Source: Cheiracanthium punctorium
Lineage: Eukaryota; Arthropoda; Arachnida; Araneae; Cheiracanthiidae
Direction: 5' to 3'
NCBI GenBank assembly: GCA_038373885.1
Contig: JAWZYV010012397.1
Coordinates: 620,001-684,000, forward strand
Length of the DNA stretch: 64,000 nt
The stretch's first letter is position 1. The number at the start of each line of letters is the position of its first letter. The translations under genes were made by a program, and so were the position numbers. Below the pieces are notes generated by a model that was not told where the DNA came from, did no database searches, and saw nothing but the letters and a program-made list of their open reading frames with translations. Positions 1 through 11,932 of this stretch are shown piece after piece.

Positions 1-2936
1 AAGTTAATATGATGCAAACTGATTAAAAATATAGATGTAACAATGTCTATTTTCTTAATTTTGAGATTAATTCTGTTGTTTGTCTTTCAAACATGAAATT
101 ATACTTTAGATTTTAAAATATTTAACCTAAATTTTGATCTTTTTTATTGTTATTGTTTCTCTCGTTGCTTAAAATGGATTATTGCAGATAACTTATGGCT
201 GCATAAAATTGCAATCAAAATGGCAGCACCCTAACCCAATTTAACTATATTTTCAGTTTTTATTTGTTTACCGTAAAAATATTGTACGGTAATTTCCTGT
301 GGAAAAGACCGTGTCAGTATTACATATTAGATTGTTTAACTATGTTCATGTGGATTTTTGAGCTGTCTCTCTCTCTTTCTCGGGTGTAATTCAGGAAATA
401 TTTTGCATGTCATGAAATAATACAAAATGCTCAAGGAATTCTGTAAATTTATTAAATGTACAAATTGTAAAAAAAAAAAAAAAAAAATGCAATGGCTGGC
501 TTTGTGGGGTACGTTTTCTTTTTATAGAAAAAGTGTGCAGTTTTTTTAATGCCCTTTAAAGAAAAATTTTTATTTTTCTGCTAGTTAGTTTCTGCTAGCT
601 AGTTTCTGTTAAATTGTAATTTTTTTAATATGCAAATAACAAGTGTCACTATATGTTGCATACTACGTTTCTTAATTTTCCATGTCTTTCTTGAAGTATA
701 AATGCATCATATTCCTAATAAGCTAAGACAATGAGACCACCGGAAAATAAATTTAAATTAAAAAACCATTCGTTCCTTAGTGATTTAATTAAATAAAATA
801 TTGCATCAAACTTGACAATTCCATTCCAGTACGGCCATAGATAATGTCTTCGAATTTCAACATTAATCTCCGTATTCAAACTGTAAAGGAGTTTTCAATC
901 CTACAATATCTATGATTTACTGAGTCTGATTTTCCAAACTTAAAGTAAATTGGAACAATTCTTGAATTACTAAATTCGAGCTGTCGTATCAAATTCCATT
1001 ATAAGTCAAATTTCTGAATTCAGGTGCGTTTTAACGATAATGAGGTAATATACTATATCCTTACATTATGCAATGTATCATATAATACTTATAATAGGCA
1101 AAACTGTAGCTGTGGGCTGCAGGAATGCATCTCCCCCCCCCCCACATGTAATGAAAATGTTTCTTACAAATGTTTTACTATTTCAACTCCTTGTATCACA
1201 ATTTTCGCAACAATGCAACGGAAGATATCTATAAAAGCTATTAGCATATTTAGTATTACATCGCTTGGAAACGTCTTTTGATTTTTCCATCACCGCAACA
1301 ATAGTGTTCGATTTAAAATAAAGGTGTCGTAGATATGACTATCAAAGGTTTGTCTAGAGTTTGTCTCCAGATTTTGATTGTCAGGGGTTTTTTTGTGAAA
1401 TCATTAGGGAGACAGGCTTTCTCTATATTTTTCATTTAATTGGCACTCAGACTATTATTTCTTGCCTTTCTATGGAAAAGTAATTTATTATTAAAGGTAT
1501 TTACGAATGAGAAGTGACCATTCAAAATTACTTTTGTCCGAATCTATTGAGAAAATTCTATTTTTGATAATTCGCAATATCTATTTATAAAAATTAGCTT
1601 TTAAAGTATTCTTTAATTATTTATCCCTTAATCATAACTCTTTAATGTGAGTTAACTTGGAGAAAAAGAGAATTAAATTTCTGAATACAGTAAAGTTTTC
1701 TTGAATCTCATTTAATCATATGATATTTTATATATATTATGTTAATATTTCTCTGTATATATGTGTGTGATCTAAATTTTCAGCAATAATAATTGCCATA
1801 CGACATCATGATTAAGAAAACATCTTATATCTAGCAGTCCGGCACCTAGACAGAAAAAAAAATCAGATGGGAGAACTTCTAATAAAGAGATTTTTTAAAT
1901 TTGTAAACAGAAATACAAACTTCGGTTCGGAGAGGGGAGACAAGGCCTTCTTTTCTAGCTACGTTTCTGCTATATAGATACTTCCCTTTGTTTCTAATAT
2001 GTTGTCCCTTTGTTTCGTTATATTACTGCTTGAAGTCCCCCTCGATAAAAGCAGATTGCTAGCCGCCAATCGGCATGATTACTTAAAATGAGAGTTCAAG
2101 CCACCAAAATTTTCAGATCAAGTATATTCTTAACATGCCCAAAGTTCGGAAAGTTTTCAACTAGGAAATTTTATATGTCTGAAATTCTACCAGTAGCTGA
2201 AGCAGTAATTGAGCAATAGCCTTAAATCTTTATTTTTGATTTTATTTCTATTTCTATATTTTGTCTTTATTTTGTTCTTAAAATATCAAGATAACATAAT
2301 TCAAACATTTTCCAAGTATAAAAAGAGGGATTTTAAACACATTTTGGCAGCAAGAAGCTAGTGTGATATAATAAATAGACATTGTAATGTTATTACTCAT
2401 TTTATATCAATTATTTATGCACCGGGACGATTCTAATAGCTAACAAAATCAAGAATAGTAGCCTCATTTCTTCCAACAAAAGCTGTATGCTTAAATTGAT
2501 CAGCAGAAAACAAAGTACTCATAATTAACCAATTTTCCGCAATTTTGTGATTTGAAGAACAAATTTTTATTCTAACAGCTTTTCACACAGATTAATATGA
2601 CAACAGACGTCGCGAAAAATTCACTCTCTCGATGATGTTTACACTTTTATTACCGATGATCACGTGATTTATAAGCTAATCATATGGCTCAAAAAAGGTG
2701 TCTAAAAGCCAATAAGGCTATTGAAATTTCATGGTAATTGTTGAAATCTGTGGCGACTTTGAGACGAGAGAACGAGGGGAGATGTGTCAAATACTTTTTT
2801 ATCAAAGTTAGATCCTGAAACGAATCCTTTGTTTAAAAACGACAGCTGTTATGCCCCTATAGAATTTCGAAGGAAAATAGAAAATTTGAACTTTGATAGA
2901 ATATTTATTTTTATCTGATATGTATATGTATATATA
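1..2936. other. Gene-free AT-rich DNA
   Basis: No coding sequence could be supported on either strand. The stretch is AT-rich with short A and T runs (an A run near 471-487) and a short C run near 1133-1143. The one longer open frame (1024-1281) is of biased composition and has no recognisable domain. It could be intergenic or intronic; the sequence does not decide. Confidence 0.5.
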
Positions 2937-3401
2937 CAGGGTGAGTCGGAATTAGAGGGGACACAATTCTAGGAGGGGTTGGTTACAACAAGACGGTTGG
3001 TTACAACATTGGGTTCAGAATCACGTAGCAATGTGGAATCGGAAACGTCGCCTTCACGTAACTGTTAATAATCACTTTAAAAGATCTGTTCAAGTAATAG
3101 GGAGCATTCCGATCAAGGTTTTTCAAAAATTATTGCATCTTTCCTAGATTGCACTTGATAAAAATTGTTAACCTGGTATATATATTTTTTTCGTTACATT
3201 GATGAAATTGTCGGAGCAGAGCACATTGATTATGATTTTTTGGTTAGGAAATTAGACGCACACGTCAACACTTCTTCTAAAGTGGTTATTAACAGGTACA
3301 TGAAGACGACGTTTCCAACCTCGCATTGCTATGTGATTCTGAACCTCTTGGTGTATTCTACCCCTCCTAAAAGTTTTCCCCTCTAATTTTGAATCACCCT
3401 G
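2937..3401. mobile_element. TIR foldback element, family 1, copy A
   Basis: The element starts CAGGGTGAGTCGGAATTAG and ends in the reverse complement of a similar sequence (GAATCACCCTG), with TA on both sides. The inverted similarity reaches well inside: the segment on GGAATCGGAAACGTCG near 3038 returns inverted near 3306-3325, so each arm is well over 100 bp. The same unit occurs at 26723-27165. TA target sites and CAGGGTG ends suit a Tc1/mariner-superfamily non-autonomous element. The superfamily call is inference, as no transposase is present. Confidence 0.75.
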
Positions 3402-3403
3402 TA

Positions 3404-4426
3404 TATATATGTATGTATAAATTAAAATTCGATTATATTCGCATATATCCTTCCTATATTTTGCTTCGGTATAATAAATTACTTCTCTATAAAATTTAAA
3501 AATGCAAAATTTTCTATCATAAGAATACTTGAAAACACTAAAAATAGATCTCCGGTGAAAAGTGTTGCGTAAAAGGCTTTAGTGTTTATCGGCGCAAAAA
3601 ACGGGGATAAAGTTTCGAGCGTGAATCTGTAAGTTTCTTAAAAATGTGAGGCGTGAATGGAAACAAAGTAACAAAAAAAAATGTTTCAGAGAACTTTGAT
3701 CAGTTGTTTTTGACATATATAGGTTACATTAAATATTGATAAACACCGTGTGCTTATACCTAACGCTCCGAAAAGAAATCTTAATTACTTAAAGGTTCAA
3801 AGAATTTTATAATTTAACATTTGCTGTCTTTATTCGTCTGACGTTTCTACAACACTTACGGTTATAGATCTAACAGAAATTTATTTTATCAATAGGTAGG
3901 TTTTTCAGGATTCACACATCAGCTTTATTTCAAAGAAACATAAAATTCATCAGTTTTATTTTAGAAAAAAAATTGTTTTTATCAAGAAATAAAGTTAAAT
4001 TGCTAGTATTGGAAAAATTGTTAATATATCTGGACATTTTGTCTTTTAGGGAAACGACAAATCTTTAACGATTAATAAAGAAGCTTGAATTGAAAATCTG
4101 AATTTTTGTTTTAAAATTTGAAAAAAACTATTAAAACAAATAAACATGACAATCTTTGGCATAAATTGACATAATTTTGGTATTATTTTTGTGTTTGTTT
4201 GGTACGTGATTACAATGCCAATAATAGTTGTGAGTACTAACTGCAAAGTTATTCCTATACGTACATCAAGAATTACGCATCGCGGGTAAGAACTTTCAAA
4301 TTTCTCAATTTCTTTCTCTCTTTCATGAGGGTTTTTAAAACATACAATTATACGAATGGGGGCAAGATGGGGCATAGATATTATTCTGTTGGTTGTGTAA
4401 TTGCTATGGTTTTAGATTTTATTGGG
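3404..4426. other. Gene-free AT-rich DNA
   Basis: No supported gene or repeat structure. Open frames here are short and AT-driven. Confidence 0.45.
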
Positions 4427-4650
4427 ATGGTGAAAAGATACAAGAGAAAGACAATCAGAAGGGATTGGTCTCAAGAAAGTATGTCGAAAGCTGTAGATGC
4501 TGTTTACAGAACGGAAATGAGGTACGTTAGCAGCGAAGACACTTTCAGTTCCTCAGGCAACTTTTGTATACAGCAGTAGAGAAATTGCCATACCACATCT
4601 TTCCCCCTTCAGAGGCCGAGATGAATTGGTGGGACTTTTTAAACATTTAT
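4427..4650 (+). pseudogene. pogo/Tigger-like transposase fragment, Psq helix-turn-helix
   Basis: The frame from the ATG at 4427 reads MVKRYKRKTIRRDWSQESM followed by SKAVDAVYRTEMRY. This is the pattern of the N-terminal Psq-type helix-turn-helix of pogo/Tigger-like and jerky-like DDE transposases, which binds the transposon ends. After MRY the similarity moves to another frame (LAAKTLSVPQATF), so there is a frameshift near 4520. Recognisable similarity fades after about 4650, and the DDE catalytic domain is absent. The upstream part of the open frame (4325-4426) is probably not coding. It is an isolated relic in AT-rich DNA, without visible terminal repeats. Confidence 0.6.
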
Positions 4651-5764
4651 ATTTAAAAAAAAAAATATGTTACGCTCTATTTGTTGCTAAAATTATAGAA
4701 ATTTGAAACATTTATTTCCAAAGAAGATTATAAAAATAAGAGATTGCAATAGTCTTATTTTTGTTGTTCTTCTAGCATTAGGTAACCCGTCTTGCCCGCA
4801 TCTAAACTAAATACACAATTTACAGCTACTTCACAACTTTCCAAATCCGTGTTCTAAAAGAATTTAAGATTCTCCGAGTTTTAAAATTCAAAAATTCCTC
4901 AAAAGGTTATTAGAATCTTCAATCGATGAAAAAGTGATGTTCTTTTAAGTGAGACACTCTATAACACTTTTAGCTGTCATTAGTTTATATGTTGTTCGGC
5001 TCTCAATTTTTTAAGTTTTACTCTCACTTTTATGACACTTTCTCAAATTATTTTATGGGAATTTTTCACTCAAAACTGATCTTAAAAGTTTAATAGCCCT
5101 TTTGTTTTTTAAACTCGTTTATAAATTAACAACTCAGAGATCTAAACTCTCTGCATATGAAGTTTCTACACATCTATAAAAATATTTTATACTCAGTTTT
5201 ACTTTCCGTGTCTTGCGCGAAACTTATGAACGCCTCTAATGAACCGTCTTCATAAATCGATTCCCCGTGTTTTAAATCAAAATATCAAATATTTTCAATT
5301 AAGTAGTGGTGATGCAATTCATATTTAACGGCTAAAATAATTTTTTGAAGCTTGAGAAGCAATTTTATTGCAGTGATTTTGTTGCCTTTCATTTTATCGG
5401 AAGTTTTGAACTCAAAAGCTTAATTTTTTATTCTTTGTACCTTTAAGCTCTAGTAAGTTTAGTTTGAAGGAAATGATATGATACAGATTCAGAGACTGGA
5501 TAAAAATTTAAGTATCTTTCAAATCGCTAAGTAATTTTCAGTAGCTCTGGAAAGTATCTACGGTACACGGTGACATATATTTGAATAATTTTTGTTATTC
5601 AAGCAAAATGAAAACTTATTAAACCAAGATGTTATCCAAATGAATTTAGTTATTTGCAATACACTAGTTTTATAGCATAAATTCTCTCTCAGTGAAGTTT
5701 TATTCCTATCAGCTTGATGATTTCAATACAGCACTTAGAAATCCGAAAAAGAAAATTGTGATTA
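4651..5764. other. Gene-free AT-rich DNA
   Basis: Nothing recognisable on either strand. Confidence 0.45.
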
Positions 5765-6065
5765 CTGTTTCGGCAGCGACCACTCTCTTTTCCGCAAAAA
5801 TCGGTCATTGAGAGAAGTGGCCGCTCAAAGAAGTATAAACATTTGATAGCCAAGAAAAAAATGCTAAAAAATATTGTCTCTTTTATTATTTGTGAAATTT
5901 CATTCTATGCATAAGTAATTATACAAATGTATTTTTAAAATTTAAATTAAAATAAAATATTTAGAAATTTCAGATAGTTTCATTCTTTTTTTCATTTTTG
6001 GATCTCTGACCATTTTGGGGAACTGGGTCGCTTAATAGAGGTGGTCGCTCATAGAAGTTTCACTG
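5765..6065. repeat. Probable pogo-like non-autonomous element, degraded
   Basis: The right end (about 6018-6065) reads GGTCGCTCATAGAAG then TTTCACTGTA. Inverted, this is TACAGTGAAAC...GCGACCAC, a form common at pogo/Tigger ends. The left side carries GCGACCAC near 5776 and GTGGCCGCTC near 5818 in matching orientation, but the outermost left bases are degraded. Boundaries are approximate and no coding sequence remains. Confidence 0.4.
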
Positions 6066-7237
6066 TATTTGTATTGTTTTTAAATATTAGTTGTACTTAA
6101 AAAAATGATTTTTTTTTCATTATGTTCACATCAAAATAATAGTAGCCCTTTCACAGACTGAAATTGCAAAACAAATGTTCTCTTTTGAACTTCAGAACAC
6201 TGGCAGCATTACAAAAAATAATTTTAAGTTTAACACAAATTGATTATTTAAGAATTATTTTTAAAAATTTTATTGTTTATCTGGAGAAATATTTCATGAC
6301 ATATTTTATGACACTCTGTATGCAAATATCTTACCTTCAAAACAAGCAAAATTTATTTGCAGAATTTTTGTTATTGATTGCGGAATTGTATTTTGATATC
6401 CCCTAATTCCATTAGGTGTATCAAAATTATGTTCGCGGTCTCTGGGACTCCCTCATACAAGCTCACCTAAACAGTTTCGATTCTCATCTAAAGAAGAAAG
6501 AACTTCTGAATATTAGTACCCTCAGAAACTTCCAATAACTTCAGCTTCCTAATATTTCACAAAATTAGGGTGTTTTTCGGAAGAAACAGAGCTAAGTTTC
6601 TTCAATCCGGAATTATAAAAAAAAGGTTAATGTGAAGAAATCTTTATTTTATTAATCAGTAATAATATCAGTTAAACAAGTTAAATTCTAAGTTCAGTAC
6701 CTGAATTCATCAACATTTGTAATTTTTAAAGCTTCAATGCCGTAAAATTTACTTTTAAAGTGTCGATATCCATAAGTATGTGCTTGAGCAAATATTTGCA
6801 CGCAACATCGCTTCTAATTATTTGAAGCAACGCTGTTTAATTCCGTTCTATCAGATTTAAAGTAGTATTTGAGCTCTGCGGATTCTACTTTAATTACGTC
6901 GGCCGAATATGCAATATTAACCAATATCAAACTGTCTGATCTTATTCAACGTTTGAAATGGCTATATTTCTGCCCATTTGAGAGCAAGGGAATTTCGAAA
7001 GCAGTTTTAAATAGGACAAATACAATCAATGTTTAAGCTTTAGCTATTTTATGTTCTGAAATTTAACTCTAAAGTATCAAGCCTTCCGTATTTGCTGCGT
7101 TTTAGTTCTCCATGTATCTATATTTTCTCAAGTTTTATGCTTTAAGTAAAGAATCGTTAAAGAGTTGAAGCTGAACAATCTAAAATTTTAACGATCTGGG
7201 TGTAAACCTTTTCTATGTCGTTAACTTGTTATTTATA
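6066..7237. other. Gene-free AT-rich DNA
   Basis: One open frame at 6164-6406 (80 codons) is rich in Leu, Ile and Phe, as chance translation of AT-rich DNA tends to be, and has no known motif. Nothing else was seen. Confidence 0.45.
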
Positions 7238-7940
7238 CAGGGTGTTCTAAAAAGGTGATACACGCTTTATCTGCCAGCTACAGGTGGGCAATGTAAATTG
7301 AAAAAAGTGTACAAAAAAGGTCGGAAAGGAGATAACAAAAGGACTTTTCACTAACGTAAATTTTCAAAAAGTGACACTTTTTAAATTTGTGTACGACACC
7401 CATACAAAAAAAATTCTCAATTCGTAAAACGTGCCGCATACACTAATGAGGTAATTTTCAAAATTTGATAGCTGTATCTTAGCAAATCTCCGAGATATGA
7501 AGATAAATATATGCTGACTTAAACCATTTTTCAATGGCTATCGAAGGGGAAAAATCAGGTCGGATGATCGTGTTTTAGGAGTCACAAGGAAATTACGAAA
7601 GAAAATATTTTTTTGCATTCTATCAATGAACGTTTACATTCAAGTTTAGCCTCTGACCATATTTATTTAGAGATATCTCTGAGATGTTTTATGGTGAAAG
7701 GCTGAAATTTTGTACATCACCTCATTACCGTGTGGGGCGCATTTTGCTAATTGGGATTTTTTGTACGGGGGGTCGTATACATATTTAAAAAGTGTAACTT
7801 TTTAAAATTAAAGACAGGAATTTTTTCTTAAAGTAGTCTTTTCTCTACCTTATTTTGAACATTTTTTTCTATTTGCATTGCCCACATATCTCTAATAGAT
7901 AGAGAATTAAAGCGTGTTACCACCTTTTTGGGACACCCTG
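7238..7940. mobile_element. TIR element, family 2, copy A
   Basis: Begins CAGGGTGTTCTAAAAAGGTG and ends CACCTTTTTGGGACACCCTG, flanked by TA on both sides. The inverted similarity continues inward: AAATTTTCAAAAAGTGAC near 7360 is mirrored by AAAAAGTGTAACTTTTT near 7788, and a motif on GAGATATGAAGATAAATAT is mirrored near 7663-7695. No transposase frame is present. Diverged relatives lie at 25277-25814 and 41818-42372. Confidence 0.75.
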
Positions 7941-10201
7941 TATATATAAACCAAATAACATCAACTTTTTTTTCAGTTGTGATAAAAAATTTATTTAGCG
8001 CCTTATTTTTATTACAAGAAAACGAGTAAACTCAAGGCAATAATTTATTTCTAAAATCAAACTTTCAAACGGATTTGTTGTCTTAATTTGAGAGTTAACA
8101 CGTTCGTATTTATCTTTATGAATTCCACATACAGAATATTTAGTGAAATTCGGTGCACAGAAAAACCCTGTAAAGTTAATTTTTTCTTTTACGAAAAATG
8201 CTAAATATTCTGAGTTTGAATTTTTGTAATTCAGAATGCAATATAAACTGCAAGTTCTTTTCCAGTCTATTACTATACTCTTAAAAAAAAACTGATTAAT
8301 ATCAATTTCAATTTCCGTGAAATAAACTTTTTTAACTGTTTTAGTATCTAAGATTTTCAATACAATGAAATCAGGATGAACAAATATTATTCTTCAACAA
8401 CTATTTTCTTTCATCATGTTTTCCTCGGCACTTTATCAAATTAAGTAGTATGACTAGGCTAAAAAATAAAAATTGTAGAAGTCGTTTAAAAGCATTACTT
8501 TATTTCTTTTTTTTTCGATTTAAATGGCTTTAAAGTGAACTGCCTAATTCGGTGGAAGTATTTTTTTTTTTTTTGTACAAACCACTGATAAATATAGATT
8601 GTGCACAGTAAAGTAGTCATTTATGTGTAAAAGACGACCGAAGAACAATTAAAAAATGATCTTGTATTAGCAAAACTCAGTAATTTTTCTGTTAATACAC
8701 CTTCGATTGTTTTATCTTTTCATAACTTTTGAAAAAAAAAAAAATATTTTTTTCTGCATGGTGCGTGTAGATATCCGTGTTCCTACTACCAAATTCAGAG
8801 GGCGATGCTTCCACAACTTGTTCGTACTTCGCAACTTGCGTAGGACATATAATATCATTATTTTATTAGAATTTATTAAAATAACTTACCAATAAATGTG
8901 TATTTGTCAACTACAAATATTGGCTTTGTAGCAGAACACAATACAGCGGCCAAATGGAAGGGCAATAAGACGTCAAGATGATTATTACCCACCATGAAAT
9001 TGTTTGCAATTCAAAATTTTTATAATTCTTGTTTTAGTGTTAGTGTTGTTTTAGTTTGCTATTTATGGTTATTATTTTTTTAACGACTGGCCTCATGCGC
9101 AAAACATAGCGCCAAAAACATTTCCCAAATCAGCCACCGTACCGTATTCTGCAATAGTCCCCAAACTTTACTTTTTATCAAATGACTATAATATCATTCG
9201 TATACACTTAACATGAAAACTCCATTTATAACATCAATATTTTCATATCACTACTTAACTTTTACAGCTAAACATCTTTTTTAACTTACGAATTGATAAA
9301 AAACAAACACGTTTCATTTAGAGTCAAAACAGAAACATTGTGAACTTCTAAAAACTGTTCATAAAAAGTAATGTGAAGACGAACGCTTAATTTTTCAACG
9401 ATAAATTCACTGTTATGTTACAAATACTTGAATATCGTTTACAATAGAAAACAAATTGCAGCACAAAGAGCATAATGTACGGAAAACTTCAACCAAGCTT
9501 TTTCAATCCATTAAAAAAATGTCCTTCCAGTTTATTTCCCTTCAAAAGGTATACACGGGGGAGAACGAAATATTTTCCCTTTCACGCTCTATTTGTATTA
9601 GAGGATTTTATTTTCTAACCAATTGAATACTATTTCGACTCTTTGCCTCATACATATGTAACCACACGTGAAACGGGGAATTTATCGGAAGCACTTTCCG
9701 TAGTTAATAGAAACACCTAATAACTCAAACCTGGTAGGAAAATTTTAAGAGTTTCTAGCTGAATATACGTTAGAAGTCAGAATATTGACAAAGTCGGTTA
9801 CTTTATCTTTCTTATTTGCTTTGGGGAATTCATTAAAAAATTATCATTTAAATACTGATAAAGCCTTGTTTAGTGAATCGAGTAAATTTATTTTATTATT
9901 TTTTCAACTGTTTTAGCTTTTCTGCTTGATTTTTACTAAAATGTACGCAAAAGTTTCAATTTTTTGTGGTAATAGTCTCATAAATTATACAGTTTTCTTT
10001 TCTCTTCTTCATAAAAATAACTTTAAAAAATTAAGATTATCATTTTTGCAGCTTTAGTAAACAAATAACAAGAGAGAAGATACTTTGTTGAACATTTTAT
10101 GCATACCGCAACTGATATGTTGGTATCGTTTTTTAGTTCTCATTACCTGTAATGGGATATTCGGCATTTAAATAAGTTCGTTATTTTAAAGTGTACATAT
10201 A
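7941..10201. other. Gene-free AT-rich DNA
   Basis: No supported feature. Open frames at 7995-8360 (minus) and 8707-8895 (plus) show no domain and have AT-driven composition. Confidence 0.45.
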
Positions 10202-10708
10202 CAGGGTGTGTCATATTTCCCTCCCTTGTTTGGAAGGCTTATGAAAAATATTTATTACCAATACAGCAATAAAGTTGACTTTATTGGAGAAAGAAATATT
10301 ACAAGTTTTGTTTCATCAATGTTCAATATCTGAACCTTTCGTGATGTGGTAGATATCAAGTCTAAAGCCAAATTCATCCCTCACTCATTTTAACATAGTA
10401 GCAAATGCAGTTGTGATCCTTTCTCGTAAATCTTGTAAATCACGGGGTATAGAAGGCACAAGCACACGATCCTTTATGTAACCCCATAAAAAAATCGCAT
10501 GGAGTTTGGTCCGGAGAGAGAGGTGGCCACGGAAGAAGGCGATTGTTACTGTCAGAACCTCGACCAGCCCAAGGACGAGGAAGCTCGTTATTTGTGAAAC
10601 AAAACTTATAATGTTTCTTTCTCCAGTAGAGTAAATTTTGTAGCTGTATTGGTAATATATTATTTTTTATAAGCTTTCAAAACCCGGGTAGGAATTGTGA
10701 CGCACCCT
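10202..10708 (-). mobile_element. Internally deleted mariner-like element
   Basis: The left end reads TA then CAGGGTGTGTCATATTTCC. The right end reads GGAATTGTGACGCACCCT, its imperfect inverse, lacking the final G. Longer subterminal similarity is also inverted (TTGGAAGGCTTATGAAAAAT near 10230 against TTTTTTATAAGCTTTCAAAA near 10662). Between the ends lies the 3' part of a transposase on the minus strand. The right end abuts the hAT element that begins at 10713, so the lost terminal base may be due to that insertion. Confidence 0.7.
10316..10588 (-). pseudogene. Mariner-like transposase, C-terminal remnant
   Basis: On the minus strand the frame reads NELPRPWAGRGSDSN, then WPPLSPDQTPCDFF. After a one-base shift in a T run it continues WGYIKDRVLVPSIPRDLQDL and ends GSDIEH and a stop at 10316-10318. 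The SPDxTPCDFFxWG block is the region of the third catalytic Asp in mariner-like (IS630/Tc1/mariner superfamily) transposases, and the following VLVPSIP and DLRERI stretch is also typical of arthropod copies. The first two catalytic residues and the DNA-binding part are missing. One further in-frame stop follows ATMLK. Not functional. Confidence 0.7.
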
Positions 10709-10712
10709 ATAT

Positions 10713-11924
10713 CAGGGTTCCCATTAGAAAAAAAAATTGGGGGAGATTTCTCACCCATCCAAAAATTTTGAGTGAGATTTCTGAAAGTTAAGTGAGAACA
10801 TAAATATTTTTTAACATCGTTTTATTTGTTTATAGTACAATTTCAATAACACCGATTTTTCCGCTCATTAAAAAACTTTACAGCTTGATCATATGGAAAA
10901 CTTTCTAAATTGATATTTCCATCAGCTATTCTAATAATATTGCTTAAATTTGCACTTGAATTGTTAAGGGATATTCAAAGTTAATGAATATTCAAATTTA
11001 TTCAAAGAATCACATCCAGTTTAACTAAGCAAAAGAATTATTAACTATAAAATTTTATCTAGTATAATAAAATTATATAAAATAACTTAATATTTATATA
11101 ATATATTTATATAAATATAAATTATATTATACTACAAAGTTGGTAAGATACAGATATGTGTGACAAAGTTAAAACAGATTTAGTTACCCAGCAAACACAC
11201 AGGTTCTCTGTACGTCTATTAACGTTCAGAAGACGTTTTCTGAACGTTAATAGACGTTCAGAGAACCTGTGTGTGTTTGCTGGGTAAGTTCAAATTCTTA
11301 CTACAGTATAAGCTAGATTATCCGGCATTTAACCGGAAAATTTCAGCTTCTTCTTTTTTGGGGTGGGGTCTTCTTAAAAGATTGATTAACTCTTACTGTG
11401 AACGACAACTAAACTTAGAACGGAAGTGGGGGTGTCCAAATTTCAAACTGCCAGAGGTTATCAATAATTCCATGAATCGTGGTGGTATATAAAAAAACAA
11501 ACAGATGAAATGCTCTCAAAACTCATATACGATGGACACACATACAAAAACAAAACATTTTACAGCTGGCAAGCAGGAGGAGAAAAATCAACACGTCAGC
11601 TCAGCGCCGATAGCATTAATTACTATTCCCCCTTCTGCATTCCGATGATTTAACTGCGTTATCTCTGAACAGAAACTCAAGAGAGGAAGGGGGGGGACGC
11701 TTCATTGCGGCCGCGGCACGCTCGTTATCCGACAGTAGTAGAGTAAAAACAAATTTTTGTATTTGTAAACTGGCATTTTTAAACTTTCAAACAGCGTGCG
11801 AGAATCTCACGCCGGTGGCGAATATTTTGCAGCGCGAGAATACCTCGCGCTGTAATATTTTTTGCACGAGATTTAAGAAATTTATGCGAGATTCTCGCGG
11901 TCTCGCACTCTAGCGGGAACCCTG
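10713..11924. mobile_element. Non-autonomous hAT-type element
   Basis: The ends are CAGGGTTCCCATTAG on the left and CTAGCGGGAACCCTG on the right, inverted with one mismatch. The flanks are CCCTATAT (10705-10712) and TCCTATAT (11925-11932), an 8-bp duplication with one mismatch, as expected for hAT elements. The interior has no transposase frame. It holds an AT-rich left half, a GC-richer right part near 11600-11740, a run of CGCGAG-type words near 11800-11905, and the palindrome at 11184-11287. It landed at the right edge of the mariner-like element at 10202-10708. Confidence 0.75.
11184..11287. repeat. 104-bp near-perfect palindrome
   Basis: The left arm starts TTACCCAGCAAACACAC and the right arm ends GTGTGTTTGCTGGGTAA. 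Arms of about 46-48 bp match with one mismatch and one 2-bp indel, around a short centre with GACGT. TA lies at each outer edge of the CCCAGC/GCTGGG ends. It could be a miniature TIR element nested in the hAT element. Confidence 0.85.
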
Positions 11925-11932
11925 TCCTATAT

